From Marinobacter sp. 1-4A (lineage in GTDB: Bacteria; Pseudomonadota; Gammaproteobacteria; Pseudomonadales; Oleiphilaceae), in NCBI RefSeq assembly GCF_016597725.1, contig NZ_VCGY01000002.1, positions 558,001 to 622,000 on the forward strand: a DNA stretch of 64,000 bases. The letters run 5' to 3'. This document shows, one piece after another, positions 25,439 to 34,784 of the stretch; the first letter of the stretch is position 1; the number at the start of each line of letters is the position of its first letter. The notes below the pieces were generated by a model, which saw only the letters and a list, made by a program, of their open reading frames with translations, did no database searches and was not told the origin of the DNA. The position numbers and the translations under genes are program-made.

Positions 25439-26274
25439 CACCAACAACCTCCGAACAGCGACCACGGAGCACCCTGAACACGCAACCAACTTGCCCACCA
25501 TTGGCGGTACCGCTGGCCAAGGTCTTGGTTATGAGCTTTCCTCCGCTGCAAGGCCTCGCTCGCTACCTCTCCTGGCTCGCCGCCATGGGAAGCAACCTCT
25601 GCAAGCAACGGCAAAAAGCGATCACTCCCCGAAATGCCCATAGCTTCAATCACCGAAGCATCACTCACTCTTCCAGCCAAACCATTAATCATGGCTGGAT
25701 GCAGTTGTTCTGACGCAGCCAATAACAGCGGGAAAAACCACTCTCGCCAAAATGGATTCCCTGCGGACCACAACTCTGACAACAAACTCTTAACAGCGGG
25801 CTCGCTCACCAGCATCGCGCCGGTCTGCATGCTTACGCAGATTTGCCAACAAGCGTCTACTTTGGCTTCTTGCCCTCTGCGACTGGCCGCCATAGCTGCC
25901 CAGAGCTGTTGTTGCGGAGGTTCCGGCCATTCCCTAGGAAGTTCCATTCCGGAATGACAGGCCAGCATTTGCCAGTGGCTTCCTTCCCTGCACTCACTGG
26001 CCGTTTCACTCTGCGACAGCTCGAAGCCCTCTCCGGGCGGGCAAGTATAGAGCCGCATGGTCAGCTCCAATCTCAGTGCTCCCGACCAAAAAGCTGGGGC
26101 ATCACCTTGTGCCTTTCGCCAATTATCCAATGCCAAGTCTTGCGGATGCTGCTCACACCAAAGCACCAAGCGTCTATCGAGCTGCCGCAACAGCTCCAAA
26201 GGTGATAGCGCATTGTCTAGCAGCGCTTGCCGCTGCTTAAGCAAGCCTTCAAGCATCAACGGGCACTCCGGCAC
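25438..26274 (-). CDS. VgrG-linked hypothetical protein with HEAT-like region
   Basis: 278 residues, Trp- and Leu-rich, cytosolic. The part around DASVIEAMGISGSDRFLPLLAEVA has the helix-turn-helix rhythm of a HEAT repeat. It starts 11 bases after the vgrG stop with GTG (AAGGG seven bases upstream); an in-frame ATG six codons later is possible. Position between vgrG and the Rhs cargo suggests an adaptor that mates cargo with the spike, as DUF4123 or DUF2169 proteins do, but it does not look like either. Confidence 0.6.
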   Translation of the reverse strand: MPECPLMLEGLLKQRQALLDNALSPLELLRQLDRRLVLWCEQHPQDLALDNWRKAQGDAPAFWSGALRLELTMRLYTCPPGEGFELSQSETASECREGSHWQMLACHSGMELPREWPEPPQQQLWAAMAASRRGQEAKVDACWQICVSMQTGAMLVSEPAVKSLLSELWSAGNPFWREWFFPLLLAASEQLHPAMINGLAGRVSDASVIEAMGISGSDRFLPLLAEVASHGGEPGEVASEALQRRKAHNQDLGQRYRQWWASWLRVQGAPWSLFGGCW

Positions 26275-26285
26275 AAAGCCCTTGA

Positions 26286-28181
26286 TTAGTTAAGGCTAAT
26301 CTTCGCGGCTTTCATATCAATGGTGACACCTTGCACGCTAATGCTGGTGCCCTTAATCGATATCGCACCGGAAGCCTCCATTGTCAGGCTTGCTGCACCT
26401 GTTTTTAAGGTAATGCTCTGGCCTGCATCAATCGTTACGGTTCGTCCCGCAGTGGTCGCTTGAGCACCGGTGATATCAACCGTTTGGTTGTTTTTGACCG
26501 TTAGGGTGTCATTGTTGCCAATCGTTGTGGTGCGGTCATTCTTAACGTCATCGGTCTGGTCGTTTTTGACAGTTAGCGTGTCGTTATTGCCGATTGTGGT
26601 GGTTCGGTCGTTCTCAACCTCATCCGTCTGATCGTGCTCGACCGTCAACGTGTGATCTTTTTCGGCATGCATTAGCAAAAGCTCTTTGCCAATGGTGTCG
26701 TCGAAACTTATTTCGTTGTAGTTGGCACCGCTGCCTTTCGTAGTAGACCGGCTTTTGAGCCCTGAAATATTCTTCTTGGACAAAGGCTCATACGGCATTT
26801 TGTTTTTGCCGTTATAAACGGAGCCGGTAATCAGCGGCAGGTCTGGGTCGCCACTGAGGAACTCAACAAGCACTTCTTGGCCTTCGCGGGGAATAAACTG
26901 TGCGCCCCAATTTTCGCCCGCCCAAGATTGAGCTACACGAATCCAGCAGGAACTCTTTTGGTCATACTTGCCTTCGCGGTCCCAGTGGAACTGAACCTTA
27001 ATGCGGCCATGTTCATCCACATAGATTTCTTCACCGGGTGCGCAGGTAACGGTTGCCGTTTGCAAACCGGGCACCATTGGCTTTGGCAGTTTACGGGGCA
27101 CAAAGGGCGCTTTGGTTGGTATGCAGCGAAAGCTGTTGGTGTAAAAAAAGTTACCCATTGATGGTTGGTTATCCGCGTTCAGCGGCACCGAAGCCTCTAT
27201 CGCCACTTCCGTGATCACGAATTCATTATGCGGAGGAATTTCGTCTTCATGCTCTTTAAAGGAGAAGGTTAGACCAACACCAAAAGAGCGGTAATCGGAT
27301 ACAGCCCTGTAGCTTTCTGATTCCTGGGCAATGCCTTTCAGGTGCAAAGCGGCAAGGTTGGCACCATCCTTGATGGGACGATCTTCACCGAAGTACCCAA
27401 ACAACTCGCGAGAACCAAACGGACCCCCAGGTACCTGTTCGCTACTGGTTGCCTTAACCTTCTGCTTGGGCGTTTCGAAATCGAAGCCATGCTCAATGAT
27501 GGAGTTAGCTGTTGCCTTAAAACCGGCATACCAGCTAGAAATATGTGCCACACCGGTTGGCCTGGAACAGAATACAACGGAACCCTCAACAGCCTTAGGC
27601 CAAGCTTTTTCATGATCGGTAATGACCATCGTGTGAGAGCCACTAGAATGCTCGAAATGGAAACACAGACCTTCGTGAGCCAGTAGCCGGCAAACGAAAT
27701 CCCAGTCGGTTTCATTGTACTGAACACAATAACGGTAGGTATAAAGTCCCTTTTTCAGCTTCCAGCTAAAGGCGACTCCATGCTCCCCCAGAATTGTCTC
27801 AACAATCTTTTTAACGGTTTTATCTTGGAAAATTCGGCAGTTGGTGCGATTAGCTGCAGACCAGGCTTTCGGTACGATAATGGCCTCATAACGCTGGCCA
27901 TCGCTATTGTGAAGCGGCTTTCCCAATTCCCACATACTAAGAAAGTGGCCATGGAAGTGCTTTTCACCACCGCCATCTTTTGACCCTACCTTCAGGGTAA
28001 CGGTTACACCCTCGCCAATGTGCTTCTTCATATCAGCGATACGTTGATTAGCGGTAAATCCAACCCGCACCTCAAACAGGCGTGACATGCCCTCACGCAC
28101 TTTCAGCCGCTCCAATACCAGAGCGTCTTTACCGAGAGAGCTGTGAATCTGAAGAAAATGATGCTGCTTTTCCTTGCCCAT
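26286..28181 (-). CDS. vgrG: T6SS spike protein VgrG (TssI)
   Basis: 631 residues from the ATG at 28181 (a TTG 11 codons upstream is less likely). The gp27-like part fills the first two thirds and contains GEDRPIKDG; the gp5-like OB region has HGRIKVQFHWDREGKYDQKSSCWIRVAQSWAG and FLSGDPDLPLITGSVYN. The C-terminal needle has a threefold repeat of about 22 residues around NDRTTTIGNNDTLTVKN, then ends with a short beta-rich tail. No effector domain is fused. It trims the tip of the Hcp tube and probably carries the PAAR protein and downstream cargo. Confidence 0.96.
   Translation of the reverse strand: MGKEKQHHFLQIHSSLGKDALVLERLKVREGMSRLFEVRVGFTANQRIADMKKHIGEGVTVTLKVGSKDGGGEKHFHGHFLSMWELGKPLHNSDGQRYEAIIVPKAWSAANRTNCRIFQDKTVKKIVETILGEHGVAFSWKLKKGLYTYRYCVQYNETDWDFVCRLLAHEGLCFHFEHSSGSHTMVITDHEKAWPKAVEGSVVFCSRPTGVAHISSWYAGFKATANSIIEHGFDFETPKQKVKATSSEQVPGGPFGSRELFGYFGEDRPIKDGANLAALHLKGIAQESESYRAVSDYRSFGVGLTFSFKEHEDEIPPHNEFVITEVAIEASVPLNADNQPSMGNFFYTNSFRCIPTKAPFVPRKLPKPMVPGLQTATVTCAPGEEIYVDEHGRIKVQFHWDREGKYDQKSSCWIRVAQSWAGENWGAQFIPREGQEVLVEFLSGDPDLPLITGSVYNGKNKMPYEPLSKKNISGLKSRSTTKGSGANYNEISFDDTIGKELLLMHAEKDHTLTVEHDQTDEVENDRTTTIGNNDTLTVKNDQTDDVKNDRTTTIGNNDTLTVKNNQTVDITGAQATTAGRTVTIDAGQSITLKTGAASLTMEASGAISIKGTSISVQGVTIDMKAAKISLN
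26480..26660. repeat. In-frame tandem repeat in the VgrG needle
   Basis: Three copies of a 66-69 bp unit encode the repeating pattern around NDRTTTIGNNDTLTVKN. The copies are close enough at the DNA level to permit slippage that would change needle length by whole units. Confidence 0.7.
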
Positions 28182-28210
28182 GAATCGCCGCGCCTTCCTG
28201 GTTTCGGTGA

Positions 28211-28243
28211 ACAAAAAGAGCAGAGGAAACCCAATGGGCTTCC
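28211..28243 (-). terminator. Attenuating hairpin between hcp and vgrG
   Basis: On the minus strand GGAAGCCC (28243-28236) pairs with GGGTTTCC (28232-28225) over a three-base loop, with CTTTTTG about nine bases later. It lies 22 bases after the hcp stop and would leave vgrG expressed at a lower level than hcp, which T6SS need in large excess. Confidence 0.5.
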
Positions 28244-28265
28244 CCTACTAGTTCGGAGCCTGCTA

Positions 28266-28745
28266 TTAGAACTGCTGACCTTTAACACCGCTGTAGCCGT
28301 ATACTTTCGGCCCAGTGATGCTGTTTTTGTCATCAGTCGGAGTAACAGTCATCATCATTTCAGTGTAAGAAATGGTAATAGACTCAACCGGACGGTCACC
28401 GGAAACGGAAACCGCGTAGTTGGAAATCATGGCGTCAGTCAGTTCGATCTTCATGATCTCTTCAACTGCGTCACCCTGCTTGGTCACGTAGAAGGTTGCT
28501 TTTTTACCCTTGCCAACAGTGGCTTCTTTGAACAAGTCCGTAGAGGCATTGTCCTGCAGTTTAGTGATTGTAATATCACCAAGGCGGGTAGAAGAGGCTT
28601 CACGGTCCATAGCGGTACCGGTGTAAGAAGAAATCTCCCGATGAACGTTAAAGTCCATGGTCAGAACAGTGATCATATCCTTGAACTGTTCTGCGGTGGT
28701 TTCACCCTTAATACCTTCGTAGTCCAGGTAGGTATTCGCTTGCAT
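28266..28745 (-). CDS. hcp: T6SS tube protein Hcp (TssD)
   Basis: 159 residues. Hexamers of this protein stack into the inner tube that is propelled out of the cell. The Hcp1-type sequence MQANTYLDYEGIKGE at the start, the conserved MDFNVHREISSYTGT, and a C-terminal ITISYTEM strand are typical. An AAGGAG site lies six bases before the ATG. It precedes vgrG and follows a 156-base gap in which its own promoter probably lies. Length is usual for Hcp. Confidence 0.96.
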   Translation of the reverse strand: MQANTYLDYEGIKGETTAEQFKDMITVLTMDFNVHREISSYTGTAMDREASSTRLGDITITKLQDNASTDLFKEATVGKGKKATFYVTKQGDAVEEIMKIELTDAMISNYAVSVSGDRPVESITISYTEMMMTVTPTDDKNSITGPKVYGYSGVKGQQF

Positions 28746-28901
28746 GTGTATCTCCTTGCTTTTTAAGTTACGTCCTGTAACGAGGACATGGTTACCCTAG
28801 TCCTGACACTTAGCCAGAACCTCGGATTCTTGGGTTTGTGTCCAGCTTTTAGATAGCAATACAAAGAGAGAGGAACAGCGGCATAGTTAAAAGCCCTGTT
28901 A
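28746..28901 (-). other. Leader region of hcp
   Basis: 156 bases upstream of hcp. A 7-bp inverted pair GCATAGT/ACTATGC spans 28881-28907 and overlaps the end of the preceding gene. No sigma-70 or sigma-54 promoter could be placed with conviction, although separate hcp transcription is likely from the gap size. Confidence 0.35.
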
Positions 28902-29393
28902 CTATGCACGTCGCTTTGGGCACACAGCTGCGCCCGTAAATTCTGACGGCAAATTGAGGTAATCAACTGAAACATAAGCCAGCTTCCAGCTTCCCTGCTC
29001 CCTTCCAAACTCCATCTTTATAACAGCTGGTCGATCAAATCGATCGAAACCATTTAGCGTTAAGCAACCGAAGTTGCCATCCCGCAATTCAAAATGTTCC
29101 TTTTTCTTAACCAATATACTCGGCAAGTCTGACAATATCGGAAAATAATCAGGAAAATCTGATGATTTTTTAATACCTCGATCGCCCATGGATTGAGTGA
29201 TCAAATTATCCAATATATAAGCGTAGTCTCGAGCTTTCACTCTATATGTATATTCGGTATACGTATCATGTAGAGTGACTGGTTTCCCATGGGACGCACA
29301 CCCATTTAGAAATAGTAACAGGAGTAGCAGAATTTTAAACGGTGTAACTAACAAAAGTCGAAATTCTTTTTGCAACCACCCCGTTATTTTCAT
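28902..29393 (-). CDS. T6SS-cluster lipoprotein, function unknown
   Basis: 163 residues from the ATG at 29393, which has AGGAGT seven bases upstream; the longer GTG start at 29411 is less favoured. A very hydrophobic signal (ILLLLLLFLNGC) ends in a lipobox with lipidated C32. The mature part is polar with a DLPSILVKK block and two further cysteines. No known Tss family fits; TssJ is encoded separately. It lies between tssH and hcp, so it may be an envelope accessory or an immunity lipoprotein. Confidence 0.65.
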   Translation of the reverse strand: MKITGWLQKEFRLLLVTPFKILLLLLLFLNGCASHGKPVTLHDTYTEYTYRVKARDYAYILDNLITQSMGDRGIKKSSDFPDYFPILSDLPSILVKKKEHFELRDGNFGCLTLNGFDRFDRPAVIKMEFGREQGSWKLAYVSVDYLNLPSEFTGAAVCPKRRA

Positions 29394-29414
29394 ATTGCTA
29401 CTCCTGCCCACCCG

Positions 29415-32000
29415 TTAACTGCCAATATGGAACTGGTTATCGTCGAGTGTTATTCGAAGCTCTTTCAGAGGCTTGTCATTTGCTATCGCATTGAGCAAGA
29501 CATCTGACAGCCGTGTTAGCACCTCGCGTTGTATAACTTGCTGTATATTCCGTGCACCAGTACTGGCCTGGTGACCGCTATCTGCAATACGTTCAACAAC
29601 GTCGTCGCTATACTCAAGCGCAATGCCGTGCTGCCTCTGAACACGTTTGCACACTCTTTCTAGTTGCATTCGAGTGATCGTGCGTAATTGCTCCTCACCA
29701 AGGGGCCGATAAGGCAAGACCACCGTGCGCCCCAAAAAGGCTGGCTTGAAGATAGCAAGCAGATCGTTCCAGATCGCATCTTTCAACGCCTCCGGTTCTG
29801 GCGCGGTAAGCTCATCTACATACAGATCAGAGATGTGTTCGGAGGCTGCGTTTGAGGTCATCAACAGCACAGTGTTCCGGAAATCAACATCACGTCCTTC
29901 GCCATCCCGCAGCGAACCCTTGTCAAACACCTGATAAAAAATGTCCTGAACACCAGGGTGCGCCTTTTCCATCTCATCGAGCAATATCACACTGTAGGGT
30001 TTGCGGCGGACTGCCTCGGTTAACACGCCACCTTCGCCGTAACCCACGTAGCCCGGAGGGGAACCAACCAGCTGGGATACTTTGTGCTCCTCTTTAAACT
30101 CCGACATGTTGATGACGGTCATGTTGGATTCACTACCATAGACCTGCTCAGCCAGGGCCATGGCGGTCTCCGTTTTACCCACACCACTGGGGCCAACCAG
30201 CAGAAACACACCCAAGGGCTTCTTTTCGTCAGCGAGTTCAGCTCGAGCAACTTGAATAGTGCGAGCGATGTCATCCAAGGCATGATCCTGGCCGGTTACT
30301 CTGGTTTTGAGCGTTGTAGCCAAGTTCAATATGCCCGCCACTTCATCTGACTGCATGCGGCCAAAGGGAATGCCGGTCCAGTCAGACAGTACTTCTGAAA
30401 CCAGCTGCGTATCTACTTGCCAATGCACCATAACCTGTTCGCGCTCACCAAGACTGGCGCGAATTTCGTTTAACCGCTGTTTCCCTTCATCGGTTTCATC
30501 TTCCAGCAGCGTCTTGCTGATGGCAGCTGCCTCTTGAACCAGCGCCTTTTCATCTGCCCATTCAGCTTCTAGTTGAGCGAGAGATTCACCCGCTATATGC
30601 AGTTGGGTTTGCAGCGTATCTTGCCGGTCGCCATGATTAACGCCTAAGCGGGATTCGCGGGACAACAGGGCCAACTCTTGCTGCATCCCCGTTACCTCAG
30701 CCCTTGCGCGCTCCACAGAAGCAGGCACGCTCGCCTGACTCATGGCCACCCGAGCACAGGCCGTGTCGAGCAAGGCTACGGCTTTATCCGGCAATTGGCG
30801 GCTTGCCAAAAAGCGCGTTGAAAGCACCACGGCTGTTTTCAGCGCGTCATCTGCAATCGCAACGCCGTGGTGTGCCTCTAGCGTAGGCACCAACCCACGA
30901 AGTATTTGAATAGCCGTTGTCTCATCCGGCTCATCGACCTTCACGACTTGGAAGCGACGAGTTAGAGCCGCATCTTTTTCAAAAAACTTTCGATACTCAG
31001 CCCAGGTTGTAGCCGCAATGGTGCGCAATTCACCGCGTGCCAGTGCTGGCTTGAGCAAATTGGCGGCATCATTCTGTCCAGCTTGGCCACCTGCGCCTAC
31101 CATGTTATGCGCTTCATCAATGAACAGAATGATTGGCCGCTCAGAGCTTTTAACTTCTTCGATAACACCTTTCAGGCGATTTTCAAATTCCCCTTTTACA
31201 CCCGCACCTGCCTGCAGCAACGCAAGATCAAGAGTTAAAAGGCGCGCAGGCTTCAGCACGTCCGGCACATTTCCCTCAGCAATGCGTCTGGCTAGCCCCT
31301 CAACAACTGCGGTTTTCCCAACTCCGGCCTCACCCGTAAGAATTGGATTGTTCTGGCGTCGACGGGTCAGAATATCAATCACTTGACGGATTTCATCGTC
31401 CCGACCAATAACCGGGTCTAGCTCCCCTGCGTTCGCTTGAGCTGTAAGGTCGATGGTGTACTTGGCGAGATGTTGCTCTTTACCTGCACGTGCGGTTGCT
31501 GGCTTCGCGGACGTGGTCGCCCCCTGCGCAAGCATTGCATGAATATCAGGCCATTCGGCAAGCAACCGCGCCGGGTCGATACCATTAAGCTCACCCGCGT
31601 GCCTTGTAACCAACGCCGCCATGGCGGGGTCGCTCAACATGCTGTAAAGCATGGTGGCCCCTCGCATAGTTGGCTCGTTAAACTCGATTGATGTATCCAG
31701 CCAGCACTGACGAAATAGATCCACCAATCTTGGGGCGAGACTCGGTGTTGCACCGCTGCCTGTTCTGAACGTTTCCAACCCGCTATCCAGCTGCGCGTCT
31801 AGACGGGTGATATCCAAGTTGAAATACCGCAGCACCCCTTTCAGATCAGAGTCGTCATTGCGAATCATGCTTTTTAGAAGGTGCTCTGGCTCAACCGTAT
31901 GGTGTGTCCGCTGGAAGCAAAGGCCTACAGCTGTTTCCAACGATTCTTTGCCCGAGTCATTAAGTTTCTCGACGAGGGATTTGAGTGTCATTGCAGACAT
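29415..32000 (-). CDS. tssH: T6SS sheath-disassembly ATPase ClpV (TssH)
   Basis: 861 residues. A hexameric AAA+ unfoldase that dismantles contracted TssB/TssC sheath so subunits can be reused. The N-domain precedes Walker A GEAGVGKTA (223-231); the second ATPase domain has GPSGVGKTE (about 600-608). The ClpV-specific N-domain sequence (LETAVGLCFQRTHHTVEPEHLL) separates it from ClpB. It has AAGGA upstream of the ATG and follows tssG by four bases. Confidence 0.96.
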   Translation of the reverse strand: MSAMTLKSLVEKLNDSGKESLETAVGLCFQRTHHTVEPEHLLKSMIRNDDSDLKGVLRYFNLDITRLDAQLDSGLETFRTGSGATPSLAPRLVDLFRQCWLDTSIEFNEPTMRGATMLYSMLSDPAMAALVTRHAGELNGIDPARLLAEWPDIHAMLAQGATTSAKPATARAGKEQHLAKYTIDLTAQANAGELDPVIGRDDEIRQVIDILTRRRQNNPILTGEAGVGKTAVVEGLARRIAEGNVPDVLKPARLLTLDLALLQAGAGVKGEFENRLKGVIEEVKSSERPIILFIDEAHNMVGAGGQAGQNDAANLLKPALARGELRTIAATTWAEYRKFFEKDAALTRRFQVVKVDEPDETTAIQILRGLVPTLEAHHGVAIADDALKTAVVLSTRFLASRQLPDKAVALLDTACARVAMSQASVPASVERARAEVTGMQQELALLSRESRLGVNHGDRQDTLQTQLHIAGESLAQLEAEWADEKALVQEAAAISKTLLEDETDEGKQRLNEIRASLGEREQVMVHWQVDTQLVSEVLSDWTGIPFGRMQSDEVAGILNLATTLKTRVTGQDHALDDIARTIQVARAELADEKKPLGVFLLVGPSGVGKTETAMALAEQVYGSESNMTVINMSEFKEEHKVSQLVGSPPGYVGYGEGGVLTEAVRRKPYSVILLDEMEKAHPGVQDIFYQVFDKGSLRDGEGRDVDFRNTVLLMTSNAASEHISDLYVDELTAPEPEALKDAIWNDLLAIFKPAFLGRTVVLPYRPLGEEQLRTITRMQLERVCKRVQRQHGIALEYSDDVVERIADSGHQASTGARNIQQVIQREVLTRLSDVLLNAIANDKPLKELRITLDDNQFHIGS

Positions 32001-32004
32001 GAAT

Positions 32005-32970
32005 TCAGTCCTTTCCTTGGCTTGGTTTGAAACTGACCTCGACCATTTTCACTGACTCTGGCCGAGCTCCAATAAAACTGTCAGCCCCAAGCCGACCATG
32101 ACGCCCCAACACAGTGTGGGTCAGGTGAGCAGCGCGGGCTGACAAACGATAATGAACACGCATTTGGCCGCTAACCAGCTGTTGCGCTACGTGTGAAACG
32201 GTCTTGCTATAGGTGCCGCCGGGCAAAACAGAAACAAGCTGCTCCCGGGATTTCGGGCGAAAAACAACATCCACCCCTTTGTCTGCCATCCATACCCGAC
32301 TCCCCAGCATAACGCCGCCAAGCCGAGCATATTGGCCCTCAGGCTGTTTTCTGCTCGGCAGACTTGATTGATCTTCCAGAGCCAAGGGCGCCCACTCCCC
32401 CCTTAACGTTCTAACCTCCACACTCATGCCCACGATATCTTCCAGAACAGACCGTAACGTACTGGCAGAGCGCGAGCGGCGGGCGAAGGCAGCGCCGTAA
32501 TAAAGTTGCCAACTCTGCTCACAGCCGGTCAGAGACTTTAGGATTCGCGTGAAAATATCCGCCTCAGATCGTTCCTGATGCACGGCTGGCTGTGTTTTCT
32601 CCCAGCTCCGATAAAACAGCGAAATAAGACGGTGATTGAACAGGTCTAGGAAATCTCGGGTAGCAGGTGATCTATCCCTTACCTGTTCAAGCACCCGCTC
32701 GGTATAACAGGCGGGCAATGCGCCCCGCGCTCCCGTTAACCCCATGAGATCTGTCATCATTTCATGCAGTACTGCGCCATCGTCTTCGCGATGGGTTTTG
32801 AGACGGACAAGGTCTTGACCAGCAAACCCAAGGTTTTGGCTGGCGCGAAAGCGCACCACCTCCTTATTTGGCCAGCCATCATGGCCAACTCGGTGGTAGC
32901 CAGCGTGGTTATTGATTAACTGGCGTTCTGCTTTCCAAACCGCTTTGAACAGCGTGGTTGAGGTTGCCAT
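32005..32970 (-). CDS. tssG: T6SS baseplate protein TssG
   Basis: 321 residues from the ATG at 32970, which overlaps the tssF stop by one base (TAATG). TssG forms the baseplate wedge with TssE, TssF and TssK. The family pattern GHDG-WPNKEVVRFRASQNLGFAG-DL near the N-terminus and LPACYTERVL in the middle are present. Order tssE-tssF-tssG-tssH is standard. Confidence 0.93.
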   Translation of the reverse strand: MATSTTLFKAVWKAERQLINNHAGYHRVGHDGWPNKEVVRFRASQNLGFAGQDLVRLKTHREDDGAVLHEMMTDLMGLTGARGALPACYTERVLEQVRDRSPATRDFLDLFNHRLISLFYRSWEKTQPAVHQERSEADIFTRILKSLTGCEQSWQLYYGAAFARRSRSASTLRSVLEDIVGMSVEVRTLRGEWAPLALEDQSSLPSRKQPEGQYARLGGVMLGSRVWMADKGVDVVFRPKSREQLVSVLPGGTYSKTVSHVAQQLVSGQMRVHYRLSARAAHLTHTVLGRHGRLGADSFIGARPESVKMVEVSFKPSQGKD

Positions 32971-34784
32971 TACAACAACTCCCGCTCGCCCGCTCTCGCA
33001 GGCCAAAGATAATAATCACGATGATGCCCCTCCAGCCGAATCCGTACTCGAGTAAAGGTATTGATCTGGGCAAACTGCGCAAAAAAACGGTCAAGAATGG
33101 CCGAGAACAAATAAATGCTGGTGCCCGCATAGTTTGACCGGGAAAAGGTGATACAAATCTCGGTGCCCTGACATACACCGCTGTGGACGCCTTTGCCAAT
33201 ACGGGCGGCAATTCGGCGAGTTTTTACCTGCTCGATGCCCTCAATCAACGCTTCGGTTTCCGGGGTGTGCCTGAAATCATGTAGCCGCAACACCGCCTTG
33301 AGACGACTCAGAGCTTCGCTGCCGGTGAAGTGCTCAAGATTCAACTGCTGAACAAACTCCCAACGCGCTCCGTCTGAGAGATCTGCCCGGGTTGTGGGTG
33401 TTGGCGGCACAAGCGCTACGGCATCCTCCACAAGAGGCTCACCAATCGCCCGAAAACGAGGCTCTCCACCGCCGAAGGGCAGCCGCTCGGGAATGTTCCG
33501 GTTGCAGCACCAAGCATTCACCATCAAGATCTCGCCTTGGGGCAAATCCTCAAGTACGCGACGATTAAAGCGGCGATCAACCAGCGTTAAACAGGTTTCA
33601 AATCCCGGCTCATATTGCCCGCCAGCCCAGCCTGTTTCGCGTCTTTCCAGATGCCAAAATACGTCTAGGCCCGACTGCCAGCGAGGGTGACCGATACCAT
33701 AGAAAGGCGCCATCTCACGAACGTTTTCGTTCTCCACCAAACTGGCAGACTCCACACTGACAACCTCATAGGTGTCAGCGCCGCGGAATCGGGAAACTAG
33801 CCGGTGTTCATGATTGGAATCGTCGTTGCTAACCGGTTCCAGAGCCTCGTCGAACAGATTTACGGCTGGCACGCACCAAAGCCGCATATGCTCCGGCACA
33901 AAACTCTTTTCTTGTTCGCCGGAAGCCTCGCCTAGATAGACAAACAGGTCGACCTCTTCATGTTCGGGCCAAAACCCTTCAAGCCCCGAAAATTCAGCAA
34001 ACAAAAATTTTTCTTGGAATAGAAAAAACTCGGTCAACAAACGAAAGCCATCAAAACTGCGCTTACTGTAGGGAACCAAGGCATCATCAGCCTCAAATCC
34101 TGCCGGTTTGATGTGCTGGGCACTGAAGAACCGCAGTTGTCGGGTGTCTGTAGTTGGGGTAATCGCAAAGCCAATGCCTGAGCGGTGGATAAGATCATAG
34201 AGTTCGTTGCTCAGATGAGTCTGGCCATGCAGGTAGAATCTCAACGATGGCAGGTTGATCTCACTGAACGGCAGAGGTGATTTGAGCCTAAGCTTGATCA
34301 CGCTGCGTGCGCCCTCCGAGCCCGTGGGCCTTGGCGCATCAAAGGGTGCATTCTCAAACGCTGCAGTCACAACCTCGACGGGCGCTAAGTGGTGGCTTGC
34401 CGGAGACCGAAACTCACAGGGCGGCAAACCTTCCACAGTTGTTTCGTAACGCTGCTGCTTGTCCAACGCCGCACAATGGGTCTGTGATGCACCGGCTTTT
34501 AGCTGGATGACCGTCATGGAAGGAATCGGGGCCAGATAATCCGGAAACAAGTTGCCCATCAAGATATCTGTCAGTTCAGGAAAGTGGTTATCCAGACGCC
34601 GACGAATCTGGGCGGTCATAAATGCCACACCCTCAAGCAACCGCGAGACATGAGGATCCTCTACGGACTCATCACTGACGCGCAAATTACCCGCTACCTT
34701 GGGGTAAGTTTTGGCAAACTCAGCCCCCTGTCGTCTTAGGTAGGCAAGTTCACGGTTGTAATACTGAAGGAGTTCATCACTCAT
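32970..34784 (-). CDS. tssF: T6SS baseplate protein TssF
   Basis: 604 residues from the ATG at 34784 (overlapping the tssE stop). The start ELLQYYNRELAYLRRQGAEF and the motif DPHVSRLLEGVAFMTAQIRRRLDNHFPELTD-type block near 45-75 are diagnostic of TssF/VasA. It forms the wedge core with TssG. The gene shares overlapping junctions with both neighbours, which suggests coupled translation. Confidence 0.95.
   Translation of the reverse strand: MSDELLQYYNRELAYLRRQGAEFAKTYPKVAGNLRVSDESVEDPHVSRLLEGVAFMTAQIRRRLDNHFPELTDILMGNLFPDYLAPIPSMTVIQLKAGASQTHCAALDKQQRYETTVEGLPPCEFRSPASHHLAPVEVVTAAFENAPFDAPRPTGSEGARSVIKLRLKSPLPFSEINLPSLRFYLHGQTHLSNELYDLIHRSGIGFAITPTTDTRQLRFFSAQHIKPAGFEADDALVPYSKRSFDGFRLLTEFFLFQEKFLFAEFSGLEGFWPEHEEVDLFVYLGEASGEQEKSFVPEHMRLWCVPAVNLFDEALEPVSNDDSNHEHRLVSRFRGADTYEVVSVESASLVENENVREMAPFYGIGHPRWQSGLDVFWHLERRETGWAGGQYEPGFETCLTLVDRRFNRRVLEDLPQGEILMVNAWCCNRNIPERLPFGGGEPRFRAIGEPLVEDAVALVPPTPTTRADLSDGARWEFVQQLNLEHFTGSEALSRLKAVLRLHDFRHTPETEALIEGIEQVKTRRIAARIGKGVHSGVCQGTEICITFSRSNYAGTSIYLFSAILDRFFAQFAQINTFTRVRIRLEGHHRDYYLWPARAGERELL

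Noticed and set aside
26480..26660. Regular repeats that might suggest a CRISPR array
   Set aside because: The repeats are in frame within vgrG, contiguous without spacers, and encode a beta-helical needle.
28143..28766. A 207-codon plus-strand frame opposite hcp
   Set aside because: Antisense to the well-supported hcp gene and the start of vgrG; no recognisable domain.
28746..28901. Sigma-54 promoter for hcp
   Set aside because: A TTCTGGC word is present, but no GC element sits at the required distance.
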